In this document: positions 6,733 to 13,624 of the stretch, piece after piece
Numbering within the stretch: the first letter of the stretch is position 1
Layout: the number at the start of each line of letters is the position of its first letter
Source of the DNA: Gallionella sp.
Lineage (GTDB): Bacteria; Pseudomonadota; Gammaproteobacteria; Burkholderiales; Gallionellaceae
Direction: 5' to 3'
Length of the DNA: 15,643 bases
Assembly (NCBI GenBank): GCA_030690245.1
Contig: JAUYGW010000156.1
Coordinates: 1-15,643 of the forward strand
The notes under the pieces: model-generated
The model's input: the letters and a program-made list of their open reading frames with translations, nothing else
Databases searched by the model: none
Told to the model about the DNA's origin: nothing
Position numbers and translations under genes: made by a program

Positions 6733-7788
6733 TTAAATGTTCCCGGTGAGAGCGTCGCGCACCGTTTGCGCCAGATCGGGCGCGAGGCAATCCAGTTCGA
6801 TATTCTCCGGCATGGAACGCAGCCAGGTGAGCTGGCGTTTCGCGAGCTGGCGCGTGGCGGCAATGCCGGTTTCCAGCAGTTGCGCATCGTCGATTTCGCC
6901 TTCGAGATATTGCCAGGACTGGCGGTAGCCGACGCAGCGCATCGAGGGCAGGTCGGAGTGCAGCGGATATTTTTTGCGCAGCGCGCGCAGTTCTTCCACC
7001 AGGCCTTGTGCCAGCATCTGCTTGAAGCGCGTCGCGATGCGGGCGTGGAGCTGGGCGCGGTCGGAGGGAACGAGCGCGATGGGGAGGATGCGGTAGGGCA
7101 ATTCATGCCGTGTTTGCCGCTTGAGCAGTGCGGACATCGGCGACCCGGTGAGGCGGAAGATTTCCATCGCGCGCTGCACGCGCTGCGTGTCGTTGGGCGC
7201 GAGGCGCGCGGCGGTTTCCGCATCCACCTGGGCGAGTTGACGGTGCAGGTGCTGGATGCCGTGCTGCGCGACCTCGGCGTCGAGCGCGGCGCGCACGGCG
7301 GCATCGGCCTGCGGCAATGCATCCAGCCCTTCGCGCAGCGCCTTGAAGTACAGCATGGTGCCGCCCACCAGCAGCGGTATTTTTCCTCTTGCGCTGATGT
7401 CCGCCATCAGGCGCAGCGCATCGTGGCGAAACGCAGCGGCGGAATAGGCCTCGGTGGGATCGATGATGTCGATGAGATGGTGCGGCGCGCGCGCGAGGGT
7501 GGCGGCGTCCGGCTTGGCGGTGCCGATATCCATGTCGCGGTATACCAGCGCCGAATCCACGCTGATGAGCTCCACCGGCAGGCGCTGCGCGAGCTCTACC
7601 GCGACCCCGGTCTTGCCGCTGGCGGTGGGACCCATCAGAAGAATTGCCGGGGGCAATTTTTCTGAGGATTGTGGAGCGAGGATCGAGGATCGAGGGAAAG
7701 CTGACCCCTCCCGGCCTCCCCTTGTTAGGGGAGGAGTGCCGGTTTTATCTCGATCCTCGATCCTCAATCCTCGCTCCTGTTCTTTCAT
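6733..7788 (-). CDS. miaA: tRNA dimethylallyltransferase
   Basis: MiaA transfers a dimethylallyl group to A37 of tRNAs that read codons starting with U. The P-loop GPTASGKT is at residues 53-60, followed by [42 protein letters not shown], and the C-terminal [14 protein letters not shown] and [13 protein letters not shown], all family hallmarks. The 351-residue length exceeds the E. coli protein (316), and the surplus is N-terminal: residues 5-41 are the translation of a palindromic repeat (7663-7777). The start at 7788 is supported by an ATGA overlap with the mutL stop, implying translational coupling. The conserved core begins at about residue 45. Heptamer repeats near the start make frame changes conceivable. 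Confidence 0.96.
   Translation of the reverse strand: MKEQERGLRIEDRDKTGTPPLTRGGREGSAFPRSSILAPQSSEKLPPAILLMGPTASGKTGVAVELAQRLPVELISVDSALVYRDMDIGTAKPDAATLARAPHHLIDIIDPTEAYSAAAFRHDALRLMADISARGKIPLLVGGTMLYFKALREGLDALPQADAAVRAALDAEVAQHGIQHLHRQLAQVDAETAARLAPNDTQRVQRAMEIFRLTGSPMSALLKRQTRHELPYRILPIALVPSDRAQLHARIATRFKQMLAQGLVEELRALRKKYPLHSDLPSMRCVGYRQSWQYLEGEIDDAQLLETGIAATRQLAKRQLTWLRSMPENIELDCLAPDLAQTVRDALTGNI
7663..7777. repeat. Palindromic heptamer-rich repeat inside the miaA 5' end
   Basis: The outer arms are built of 7-base units: GAGGATC/GAGGATT runs at 7663-7694 on the plus strand and their inverted counterpart CTCGATCCTCGATCCTCAAT at 7749-7768, continuing to 7777. In the centre a hairpin with perfect 7-bp arms (CCTCCCC 7715-7721, GGGGAGG 7728-7734) represents a different repeat type, so the element looks nested. 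The whole lies within the reading frame of miaA and is translated as about 37 low-complexity residues. Confidence 0.85.
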
Positions 7789-9644
7789 TTTCCGCGCATG
7801 AACATCTTGTCCAGCTCATTCATGCTCAACTGGAACCAGGTTGGGCGGCCGTGGTTGCACTGGCCGGCGCGTTCGGTCTGCTCCATCTCGCGCAGCAGCG
7901 CGTTCATCTCGGTGGTGCTGAGGGTGCGGTTGGCGCGCACCGCGCCGTGGCAGGCCATCGTCGCGAGCAGCTCGTTGCGCCGTTCGGTGAGCGCACGCGA
8001 AGCGCCGAATTCGCGCAGTTCGCGCAGCACCTCCTGCGCCACTTCTTCGGCCTCGGCCTGCTTGAGCAGCGCCGGCATCGCGCGCACCACGAGCCGGGTG
8101 GGCGACAGCGGGGCGATGTCGAAGCCAAGAATTTTGAGCGCATCCTGTTCCGCTTCCGCCGTCGCGACATCCAGCGGCTCGGCATAGAAACTTACCGGGA
8201 TCAGCAGTTGCTGCGTGGCGATCTGTTTCTCGTCCAGCGCGGCCTTGAGGCGTTCGTACACGATGCGCTCATGTGCGGCGTGCATGTCCACCACCACCAG
8301 GCCTTGCGCATTCTGCGCGAGGATGTAGATGCCGGAGAGCTGGCCGAGGGCGAAGCCGAGCGGGTATTCATTTTGTTGTAGGATGGGTTGAGCGTAGCGA
8401 TACCCATCGTTTGCTTGCGATGAGGGTTGATGGGTATCGCTACGCTCAACCCATCCTACGTTGCCGGCTTCCTGATTGCGAACCACGGCGGCTTCTTCCC
8501 ACAGGCGATATGCTGCTTCTCGTTCTGCAACACCCAGCCGCATGGTTTGCTGCGCCGGAATATATGATGCAGGCTGCTGTGCCGCTGGAGCGCGGGCATC
8601 TTGCCCGTGTGTCGGAACAGCCAGCGCCTGTTGCAGCGTATGGAAAATGAACTGGTGTATTCCCTGGCTTTCGCGGAAACGCACTTCGCTCTTGGCCGGA
8701 TGCACGTTCACATCCACCTGTTCCGGCGGCAGGTCGAGGAACAGCACGAAGGCCGGGTGGCGCTGGTGGTGCAGGATGTCCTGATACGCCTGGCGCAGCG
8801 CGTGGCTCGCGACCTTGTCGCGCACGAAGCGGCCGTTGACGAAAAAGTATTGCGCGTCGCGCGAGCCGCGCGAGTAGGCGGGCAGCGCGGCCAGTCCTCG
8901 CAGCGACAGATCCGCCGCATGGCGTTCCACCGTCACCGCAGCATGGCCGAACTCTTCACCGAGGATCGCGGCTATCCTTTCAACGAGGCCTTTCACGTTT
9001 GCTCCCTCTCCCGCTTGCGGGAGAGGGTTGGGGAGAGGGGAGGCGGGTAACTGCCATATTGTGCGGCCGTTGTGTTGCAGCGAGAACGCGACATCGGGGC
9101 GCGACAACGCGATGCGCTTGAAGGTTTCTTCGCAATGGGCAAACTCGGTGGCTTCGGATTTGAGAAACTTGCGCCGCGCCGGCGTGTTGAAATACAACTC
9201 GCGCAGTTCGATGCTGGTACCTGGCGCATGGCTGGCGGGAGCGGGTTTGCCGAGTTGCCCGTCCTGTGCTTCCATTTTCCAGCCGTGCTCATCTTGAGCG
9301 GTTCGGCTGGTAAGCGCGAGTTGCGCCACCGCCGCCATGCTCGCCAATGCCTCGCCGCGAAAGCCCATGCTGGCAACCTTCTGCAAGTCATCCAGCGAGG
9401 CGATCTTGCTGGTGGCGTGGCGCATCAGCGCCAGCGGCAATTCGTCCCTGGCGATGCCCTTGCCGTTGTCGCGCACGCGCAGCAGCTTGATACCGCCGCC
9501 CTCCAGTTGCACCGTGATGTCGGTCGCACCCGCATCCAGGCTGTTCTCCAGCAATTCCTTGAGCGCCGAGGCGGGGCGCTCGATCACCTCGCCGGCGGCG
9601 ATTTGGTTGATGAGCAGGTCGGGCAGCAGGTGGATAGCGGGCAT
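7785..9644 (-). CDS. mutL: DNA mismatch repair protein MutL, endonuclease type
   Basis: This 619-residue protein couples mismatch recognition by MutS to downstream repair. The N-terminal GHKL ATPase motifs are present: [20 protein letters not shown] with [15 protein letters not shown] and [10 protein letters not shown]. The transducer part contains [15 protein letters not shown]. The C-terminal domain carries [12 protein letters not shown] (D453-E464), matching the DQHA(X)2E(X)4E nicking motif, plus ACHGAVRA and CNHGRPTW, so this is the MutH-independent type. The ATG at 9644 is preferred over a TTG at 9668 because a perfect TATAAT at 9679-9684 would place the TTG only a few bases from the transcript start, and homologues begin at MPxI-LP. 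Repeat-derived residues occur at about 202-215, 344-353 and 396-423. Confidence 0.96.
   Translation of the reverse strand: MPAIHLLPDLLINQIAAGEVIERPASALKELLENSLDAGATDITVQLEGGGIKLLRVRDNGKGIARDELPLALMRHATSKIASLDDLQKVASMGFRGEALASMAAVAQLALTSRTAQDEHGWKMEAQDGQLGKPAPASHAPGTSIELRELYFNTPARRKFLKSEATEFAHCEETFKRIALSRPDVAFSLQHNGRTIWQLPASPLPNPLPQAGEGANVKGLVERIAAILGEEFGHAAVTVERHAADLSLRGLAALPAYSRGSRDAQYFFVNGRFVRDKVASHALRQAYQDILHHQRHPAFVLFLDLPPEQVDVNVHPAKSEVRFRESQGIHQFIFHTLQQALAVPTHGQDARAPAAQQPASYIPAQQTMRLGVAEREAAYRLWEEAAVVRNQEAGNVGWVERSDTHQPSSQANDGYRYAQPILQQNEYPLGFALGQLSGIYILAQNAQGLVVVDMHAAHERIVYERLKAALDEKQIATQQLLIPVSFYAEPLDVATAEAEQDALKILGFDIAPLSPTRLVVRAMPALLKQAEAEEVAQEVLRELREFGASRALTERRNELLATMACHGAVRANRTLSTTEMNALLREMEQTERAGQCNHGRPTWFQLSMNELDKMFMRGK
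8378..8459. repeat. Perfect 31-bp-arm palindrome within mutL
   Basis: GTAGGATGGGTTGAGCGTAG starts the left arm (8378-8408). The right arm (8429-8459) is its exact reverse complement over all 31 bases, with a 20-base loop. It begins with GTAG like the REPs. It is read in frame in mutL as GWVERSDTH...[10 protein letters not shown], residues about 396-423, in the linker between the N- and C-terminal domains. This dispersed repeat type is familiar from proteobacterial genomes. Confidence 0.95.
8587..8613. repeat. GGAG-type REP within mutL
   Basis: GGAG (8587-8590) precedes the hairpin CGGGCA-TCT-TGCCCG (8593-8607). In the mutL frame this gives THGQDARAP, a peptide commonly produced by translated REPs. 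GGAG is the known alternative to GTAG at the start of REP elements. It lies in the interdomain linker of MutL (residues about 344-353). Confidence 0.75.
9002..9040. repeat. Hairpin repeat within the mutL N-terminal domain
   Basis: Perfect 11-bp arms, CCCTCTCCCGC (9004-9014) and GCGGGAGAGGG (9017-9027), are separated by TT and followed by TTGGGGAGAGGG. In frame it yields [14 protein letters not shown] (MutL residues about 202-215), between IWQLPA and the [13 protein letters not shown] segment. The position corresponds to a surface loop region near the transducer domain of E. coli MutL. Confidence 0.85.
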
Positions 9645-9678
9645 ATCGGCAAACAGGCGTTGTGGCAATTCGCCGCAG

Positions 9679-9684
9679 ATTATA
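9679..9684 (-). promoter_or_regulatory. -10 element of the mutL-miaA promoter
   Basis: On the minus strand the sequence reads TATAAT, a perfect sigma-70 -10 hexamer, 35 bases before the ATG at 9644. The -35 region about 17 bases further up (CGCTGC at 9702-9707) is poor. It decides the mutL start, since the alternative TTG at 9668 would be nearly leaderless. Confidence 0.5.
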
Positions 9685-9714
9685 GCGGATGGGCTAATCC
9701 GGCAGCGGTCGGGT

Positions 9715-9720
9715 TATAAT
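9715..9720 (+). promoter_or_regulatory. -10 element of the 9791 gene
   Basis: TATAAT on the plus strand, 71 bases before the ATG at 9791, back to back with the mutL -10 (31 bases apart). The -35 position (GGCTAA around 9692-9697) is weak, so it may need an activator or not be the true promoter. Confidence 0.4.
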
Positions 9721-9790
9721 TGTCGCCGCAAAAATGATTCGTCAACGGACTATTACCGGCAAACCCCGAACGTGCTAAAGGCAAAATGAA

Positions 9791-10255
9791 ATGACAACAG
9801 AACAAATCAGCAAGACCTATGAAGTCGGTTTCTCGACAGACAAGATGCAGCACATTTTTTATATAAGCTGCACGGACGATAGTGATGCAAAATCATTTGC
9901 GCATGCAGTCTTCCATTATTACGACATACCGGCAGACTGGGGCAAAAAAGGTTTCATCACGAAGATTGCCGAGATCAAACCCAGCAATTGCATACCGGAT
10001 TTCCTGCATATCGGCTTGCAGGGCAAAAAAGAATTGGCGATGCCGGAAGAAAACGAAGAATCGCACCGGGCAGTCGGGAAAATGATCAAACAAGTCATGG
10101 ATGATGGATGCGTGCCGATGGCTATCTATGACGAAGAAACTAAAATCATGACAGTCTATGCGACTCATAAAATGGAAATTTCTCCGCAAACCGGCGCGGC
10201 CAGCGTGGTTCTGAATTTCAGCAATGCTGGCGGCATCCCGGTAAAAAAGAAGTAA
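9791..10255 (+). CDS. Unrecognised 154-residue soluble protein
   Basis: I do not recognise a family. The protein has no signal peptide or hydrophobic membrane stretch. It seems an alpha/beta cytoplasmic protein with a polar, acid-rich middle (MPEENEESH) and a basic C-terminus (PVKKK). Two cysteines are in ISCTDD and SNCIPD, and one in DDGCVP, without a spacing that suggests a metal site. AAAGG at 9777-9781 is the likely ribosome binding site. Base composition is clearly more AT-rich than mutL or norB beside it, which may mean recent acquisition. It stands between divergent mutL and the nor genes, with a possible terminator after it, so it is probably monocistronic. Confidence 0.75.
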   Translation: MTTEQISKTYEVGFSTDKMQHIFYISCTDDSDAKSFAHAVFHYYDIPADWGKKGFITKIAEIKPSNCIPDFLHIGLQGKKELAMPEENEESHRAVGKMIKQVMDDGCVPMAIYDEETKIMTVYATHKMEISPQTGAASVVLNFSNAGGIPVKKK

Positions 10256-10267
10256 AGAGTCTTTTTT
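10243..10267 (+). terminator. Possible weak terminator after the 9791 gene
   Basis: AAAAAAGA (10243-10250) and TCTTTTTT (10260-10267) are complementary with a 9-base loop spanning the stop codon. The T-run is right for a terminator, but the stem is A-T only. Confidence 0.3.
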
Positions 10268-10285
10268 GGCAGGCTTCATATTCCG

Positions 10286-10305
10286 CGTTGCCGTAGGGCG
10301 CAACG
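10286..10305. repeat. Small hairpin in the nor leader
   Basis: CGTTGC (10286-10291) and GCAACG (10300-10305) enclose the 8-base loop CGTAGGGC. It could be a terminator stem without T-run or a degenerate palindromic repeat. Confidence 0.35.
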
Positions 10306-10331
10306 CCGGTTATAGTTAACACAGTACGACA

Positions 10332-10347
10332 GCCAGAGCATTCTGGC
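10332..10347. promoter_or_regulatory. Inverted repeat upstream of the nor operon
   Basis: GCCAGA-GCAT-TCTGGC is a perfect 6-4-6 inverted repeat, 52 bases before the first nor-operon start. It is a candidate operator. It does not match the FNR/NnrR half-sites (TTGAT) that often drive nor genes. Confidence 0.35.
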
Positions 10348-10399
10348 GCAACAGGTTTGCAGGGGTATCACAGAGCATAAATTCAAGTGGGGGAAGTCG

Positions 10400-10783
10400 A
10401 TGATCGAACCCGTGGAATTGGCTGATTTCTTCGTGACCTTCTTCTCGGCCGCTGCCGTCATCCTGTGCGGGGCGCTGTACGCCCTCCTTTTTGCCTATTC
10501 CCGGATCAGAAACATGCCGCGCCTGATGCCGCTGGCCTATGCGGCTTATGCGGCGCTGTTCGCCTCCGTCATCGTGCTGGGCGATGCGGCGAACCTGTTC
10601 GGCAGCCTGTTCTGGGCGGCCGTCATGATGCTGATGCTGGCGGGCTACCTGGCCGCGCCGCACGCCGTCTGGCATCTATGCGTGACTACCCATGCGGCGG
10701 CACAGCGCGATATGCCTGCCGCACCGCCGGATAGCAGCAGCCCGGAAACTTTCCAACGACCCTGCAAGGAGAAAACGCCATGA
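10400..10783 (+). CDS. Small membrane protein of the nor operon
   Basis: This 127-residue protein has three hydrophobic segments (about 9-31, 44-61 and 66-88) followed by a polar, proline-rich tail of about 35 residues. I see no cofactor-binding motif. GGGGGAAG ahead of the ATG gives a fair ribosome binding site. Its stop overlaps the norC start by 4 bases (ATGA), so it is translationally coupled to norC. Small membrane proteins accompany nor genes in some organisms (NorE- or NorH-like), and this one may help assembly or activity of the reductase. That is inference, and I cannot assign it to a named family. Confidence 0.82.
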   Translation: MIEPVELADFFVTFFSAAAVILCGALYALLFAYSRIRNMPRLMPLAYAAYAALFASVIVLGDAANLFGSLFWAAVMMLMLAGYLAAPHAVWHLCVTTHAAAQRDMPAAPPDSSSPETFQRPCKEKTP

Positions 10784-11373
10784 CTACCGAAATCTGGTGG
10801 GCGTCCGGAATCTTTTGGCGGAAGACCGCCATCTGGGTGACGGCCGGCTCGTTTGTAGTGCTTGTTTTTCTGACCTTTGACAGCATGTCGCAAATCACCG
10901 CTGGCACCAAACGGGTGCCGGCGTATTCGGCGATCAACCATCGCATCGAATACCGGTTCGACGAGGCGCGCCATGTGCAGGTGCCGGTCATCGGCGCGGA
11001 GGAGCCGCTGTTCGGCAGGAAGCTCACCGAGCAGGAGGCGGAGGCGCTGGTCGATAAAGGCAAGCTGACGGTGCAGGCGAAGAACTGCATGTCCTGCCAT
11101 ACGCTGCTGGGCAACGGCGCGTATTACGCGCCCGACCTGACCAAGGCATGGCTGGATCCGTTCTGGGGTTCGCGCGAAATGCGCGAGGAGCTGATGGTCG
11201 AGTTCATCAAGGATCCTTCCGACAAGCTGCACAACGGCCTCGGCAGGCGCATGCCCAGGTTGGGGATCACCGACGAGGAGGCGCGCGCGGTCGTGGCGTT
11301 CCTGAAATGGATGTCCACGATCGATACCAATGGTTTCCCGTACAACTTCAAACCACTCGACCAGGAGAACTGA
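10780..11373 (+). CDS. norC: Nitric oxide reductase cytochrome c subunit
   Basis: NorC passes electrons from periplasmic donors to NorB. A single N-terminal membrane anchor (about residues 14-35) precedes a periplasmic domain with one c-type haem site, CMSCH (C103, C106, H107), followed by TLLGNGAYYAPDLTKAW, and M158 in RRMPRLG as the likely axial methionine. FLKWMSTIDTNGFPYNF near the C-terminus is typical of NorC. At 197 residues it is about 45 longer than the Pseudomonas or Paracoccus NorC; the surplus lies between the anchor and the haem (about residues 45-85, IEYRFDEARHVQVPVIGAEE). It starts inside the ATGA overlap with the previous gene, and norB follows after one base, with AGGAGA as its ribosome binding site inside the norC end. 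Confidence 0.94.
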   Translation: MTTEIWWASGIFWRKTAIWVTAGSFVVLVFLTFDSMSQITAGTKRVPAYSAINHRIEYRFDEARHVQVPVIGAEEPLFGRKLTEQEAEALVDKGKLTVQAKNCMSCHTLLGNGAYYAPDLTKAWLDPFWGSREMREELMVEFIKDPSDKLHNGLGRRMPRLGITDEEARAVVAFLKWMSTIDTNGFPYNFKPLDQEN

Positions 11374-11374
11374 C

Positions 11375-12817
11375 ATGACAGCGCTCGGGACTATCGATGG
11401 CACCAACCTGAACGGCGGCCAGAAGCTGGCGGTGAAGTATTTTTGCGTCGCCGCAATCCTGTTCGGCGCGCAGATCGCGTTCGGCCTGCTGGCCGGATTG
11501 CAATATCTGATACCGGATTTTCTTTACGAAGTGCTGGATTTTTCGATTAACCGCATGGTGCATATCAACGCGATGGTGGTGTGGATGCTGTTCGGCTTTA
11601 TCGGTTCGGCCTATTGGCTGATGGAGGAAGAGTCCGGCATTCCGGTGGTCGGGCTGAAGCTGGGGAACCTGGTCTTCTGGATATTCACTGCGGCGGTAGC
11701 CGTGGTGGTGGCAGTTTACCTGCTGGTGCAAATAGGGCCGGGCGAGCACAGCACGCTCTGGCTGATTACCGAGGGCCGCGAGTATATCGAGGCGCCGCGC
11801 TGGGCGGATATCGGCATCGTGGTTTGCCTGCTGGTTTTTTTCTTCAATGCCGCCGCCACCTTCAACAAGGGAAAATGGACCGGCATCGGCGGGGTATTGG
11901 TGCTGGATTTGATCGCCCTGTTCGGCATCTATCTGGCGGGCATGTTCTACACCACCAACATCTCGGTGGACCAGTACTGGTGGTGGTGGGTGATCCACCT
12001 GTGGGTGGAAGCGACCTGGGAGGTGCTGGTGGGCGTGCTCATGGCCTACGGGCTGATGACCGTGCTGGGCGCGCGCCGCAAGATCGTGGAAACCTGGCTG
12101 TATATCGAAGTGGCGCTGATGTTCGGCTCCGGCATTCTCGGCCTGGGGCACCATTACTTCTGGATTGGCACGCCGGAATACTGGTTGTCCATCGGCGGCT
12201 TCTTCTCGGCGCTGGAGCCTGTTCCGCTGGTTGCGATGGTGGTGCATGCGGTGTTCGATTCCGGCGTGCACAAGATGCGCAGCAGCAATCATCCCGCGAT
12301 GGCATGGCTGATCGCTCACGCGTTCGGCAATTTCTTCGGCGCGGGCGTGTGGGGCTTCATGCATACCCTGCCGCAAATCAACCTGTACACCCACGGCACG
12401 CAATGGTCGGCCTCGCACGGCCATCTCGCGTTCTTCGGCGCCTACGCCACCATCAACATCGCGTTTTTCTATATCGCGATGCAGAAATGGCGCGGTAATG
12501 TCTGGATGAGCGGTGATTTGGTCGGCGGCTGGAAGTGGAAATGGTCGATGGTGCTGCTGAACCTCGGCATGGTCGGCATGACCATGGGCCTGCTGGTCGC
12601 TGGTTACGAGCAGTCCCAGATCGAGCGCGCCATCGAAGGCTCCACTTGGGCCGGCTACTTCGCGGCGCAGGCGCACCCGTGGTTCCAGCAGGGCATGTTC
12701 TGGCGGATGATTTTCGGCGGGATGTTCGCGGCGGGCTACGTGCTGCTGGTTCTGGACCTGCTGACCATTGGCCGGCATGAAACGCGCCCCGCGCAGAATG
12801 TATCGGCGGGTGGGTAA
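11375..12817 (+). CDS. norB: Nitric oxide reductase catalytic subunit (cNOR type)
   Basis: This 480-residue, about 12-helix membrane protein reduces 2 NO to N2O at a haem b3/non-haem Fe(B) site. The expected ligands are visible: H63 (MVHINA) and H350 for the low-spin haem, H348 for haem b3, and H208, H259 and H260 for Fe(B). The glutamates of HLWVEATWE (E212, E216) and E281 in SALEPVP, diagnostic of NORs rather than oxygen reductases, are all present. The start at 11375 has AGGAGA at 11363-11368. An upstream in-frame ATG at 11330 lies within norC and is rejected. norQ and norD, whose products usually activate cNOR, do not follow; the next genes converge from the other strand. Confidence 0.97.
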   Translation: MTALGTIDGTNLNGGQKLAVKYFCVAAILFGAQIAFGLLAGLQYLIPDFLYEVLDFSINRMVHINAMVVWMLFGFIGSAYWLMEEESGIPVVGLKLGNLVFWIFTAAVAVVVAVYLLVQIGPGEHSTLWLITEGREYIEAPRWADIGIVVCLLVFFFNAAATFNKGKWTGIGGVLVLDLIALFGIYLAGMFYTTNISVDQYWWWWVIHLWVEATWEVLVGVLMAYGLMTVLGARRKIVETWLYIEVALMFGSGILGLGHHYFWIGTPEYWLSIGGFFSALEPVPLVAMVVHAVFDSGVHKMRSSNHPAMAWLIAHAFGNFFGAGVWGFMHTLPQINLYTHGTQWSASHGHLAFFGAYATINIAFFYIAMQKWRGNVWMSGDLVGGWKWKWSMVLLNLGMVGMTMGLLVAGYEQSQIERAIEGSTWAGYFAAQAHPWFQQGMFWRMIFGGMFAAGYVLLVLDLLTIGRHETRPAQNVSAGG

Positions 12818-12828
12818 AAACTTCAGTT

Positions 12829-12940
12829 AGCCACAGATTGACACGGATAACCACGGATAAAGCATCGCGTTGCGAAGGATAGGCATTTCATCCAAATAGT
12901 ACAGGAAAAAACTGATGTGACCCATTGTTCATCCGTGGCT
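12829..12940. repeat. Short dispersed element with CCACGGAT inverted repeats
   Basis: The stretch opens with AGCCACAGAT (12829-12838) and closes with ATCCGTGGCT (12931-12940), inverted with 9 of 10 matches. It also contains ACACGGATAACCACGGATAA (12841-12860). This CCACAGATT-CACGGAT type is a common dispersed repeat. It fills most of the 159-base gap between the convergent norB and Fe-S genes. No clear terminator was seen there. Confidence 0.6.
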
Positions 12941-12976
12941 CAATCGCGTTTTTCAGGATAATTCCGCAGCTGGCTG

Positions 12977-13624
12977 CTAGGCGATCCATATCCCTTCCAC
13001 TCTTACCCGCATGCCGCGTTCCCTTTTCGCCAGTGCATTGACCAAACCAGAGTGGCGCGATTGCAGCATGCACATGCGCGGCAGGAAAAAATAGCGTTGG
13101 CCGATCTGCAATTCCTGACGGGCATGCCTGACGATGCCTTCGTAGGCGATGATGTGGTAGTGGCCGATCTCGCGCCCACGTTCGCGCGCGGCCATCGGCC
13201 CGACGATGCACCAGACGATGACGCCGTTCAGGTAGTCCGGCTCCTCGACCACCACCCCCACATGCGTCACCGGGCAGCCGGTCATCACCGGGCGTCCGTA
13301 CAGCACGTCGCCTTTCTTGACGGCGAGCCGTTCGACGTTCAACGGATTGAGCGGCACGATGATTTCGCGCGGCCCCGGGTCTTCCGGGAACGGCTCCAGC
13401 ACGAAGTCGTAATCCCTGCCCAGCATGTCTTTCCAGGTGATATCCGAATCGGCGGGGAGGATGGGTATGGTTGCGGTAGCAGGCTGGTCGAGGTAGATGC
13501 AGCGCTTGAGCGCATCCGGGTGATCGACGACAAGTTCGGCCAGCCCCGCGCAGGTCTTGAAACCGCATTGCCCGCAGTCCTTGCCGGGCAGTCTTGCCAG
13601 AATTTCCTGTGCGCTTTCCGCCAT
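12977..13624 (-). CDS. 4Fe-4S domain protein, third gene of the ATPase/GTPase module
   Basis: The 215-residue protein begins with a CX2CX4CX16C iron-sulfur domain (C17, C20, C25, C42 in GKDCGQCGFKTC...KRC). This spacing is that of the small Fe-S domain in RnfB and in the large subunit of corrinoid Fe-S proteins. The remaining ~165 residues are unfamiliar, with TGCPVTHVG, GHYHIIAYEG and FLPRMCMLQSRHSG, which add Cys and His. No signal peptide or membrane segment is seen. The start at 13624 overlaps the GTPase stop by one base (TGATG) and has GGGGACAG upstream; an in-frame start at 13720 would overlap the GTPase by almost 100 bases and add a region unlike the rest. The partner enzyme is unknown. 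It may donate or hold a cluster for maturation, or be an electron carrier for the two NTPases. Confidence 0.85.
   Translation of the reverse strand: MAESAQEILARLPGKDCGQCGFKTCAGLAELVVDHPDALKRCIYLDQPATATIPILPADSDITWKDMLGRDYDFVLEPFPEDPGPREIIVPLNPLNVERLAVKKGDVLYGRPVMTGCPVTHVGVVVEEPDYLNGVIVWCIVGPMAARERGREIGHYHIIAYEGIVRHARQELQIGQRYFFLPRMCMLQSRHSGLVNALAKRERGMRVRVEGIWIA

Noticed and set aside
9645..9668. TTG start at 9668 for mutL
   Set aside because: It would be only about 4 bases from the transcript start expected from TATAAT at 9679-9684, and homologues begin at the ATG at 9644.
10256..10399. FNR/NnrR site upstream of the nor operon
   Set aside because: No TTGAT-N4-ATCAA-like sequence was found; only the unrelated 6-4-6 inverted repeat at 10332-10347.
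11348..12778. Long 476-residue open frame antisense to norB
   Set aside because: A shadow of GC-rich codon use on the opposite strand; norB is unambiguous and the antisense product has no family features.
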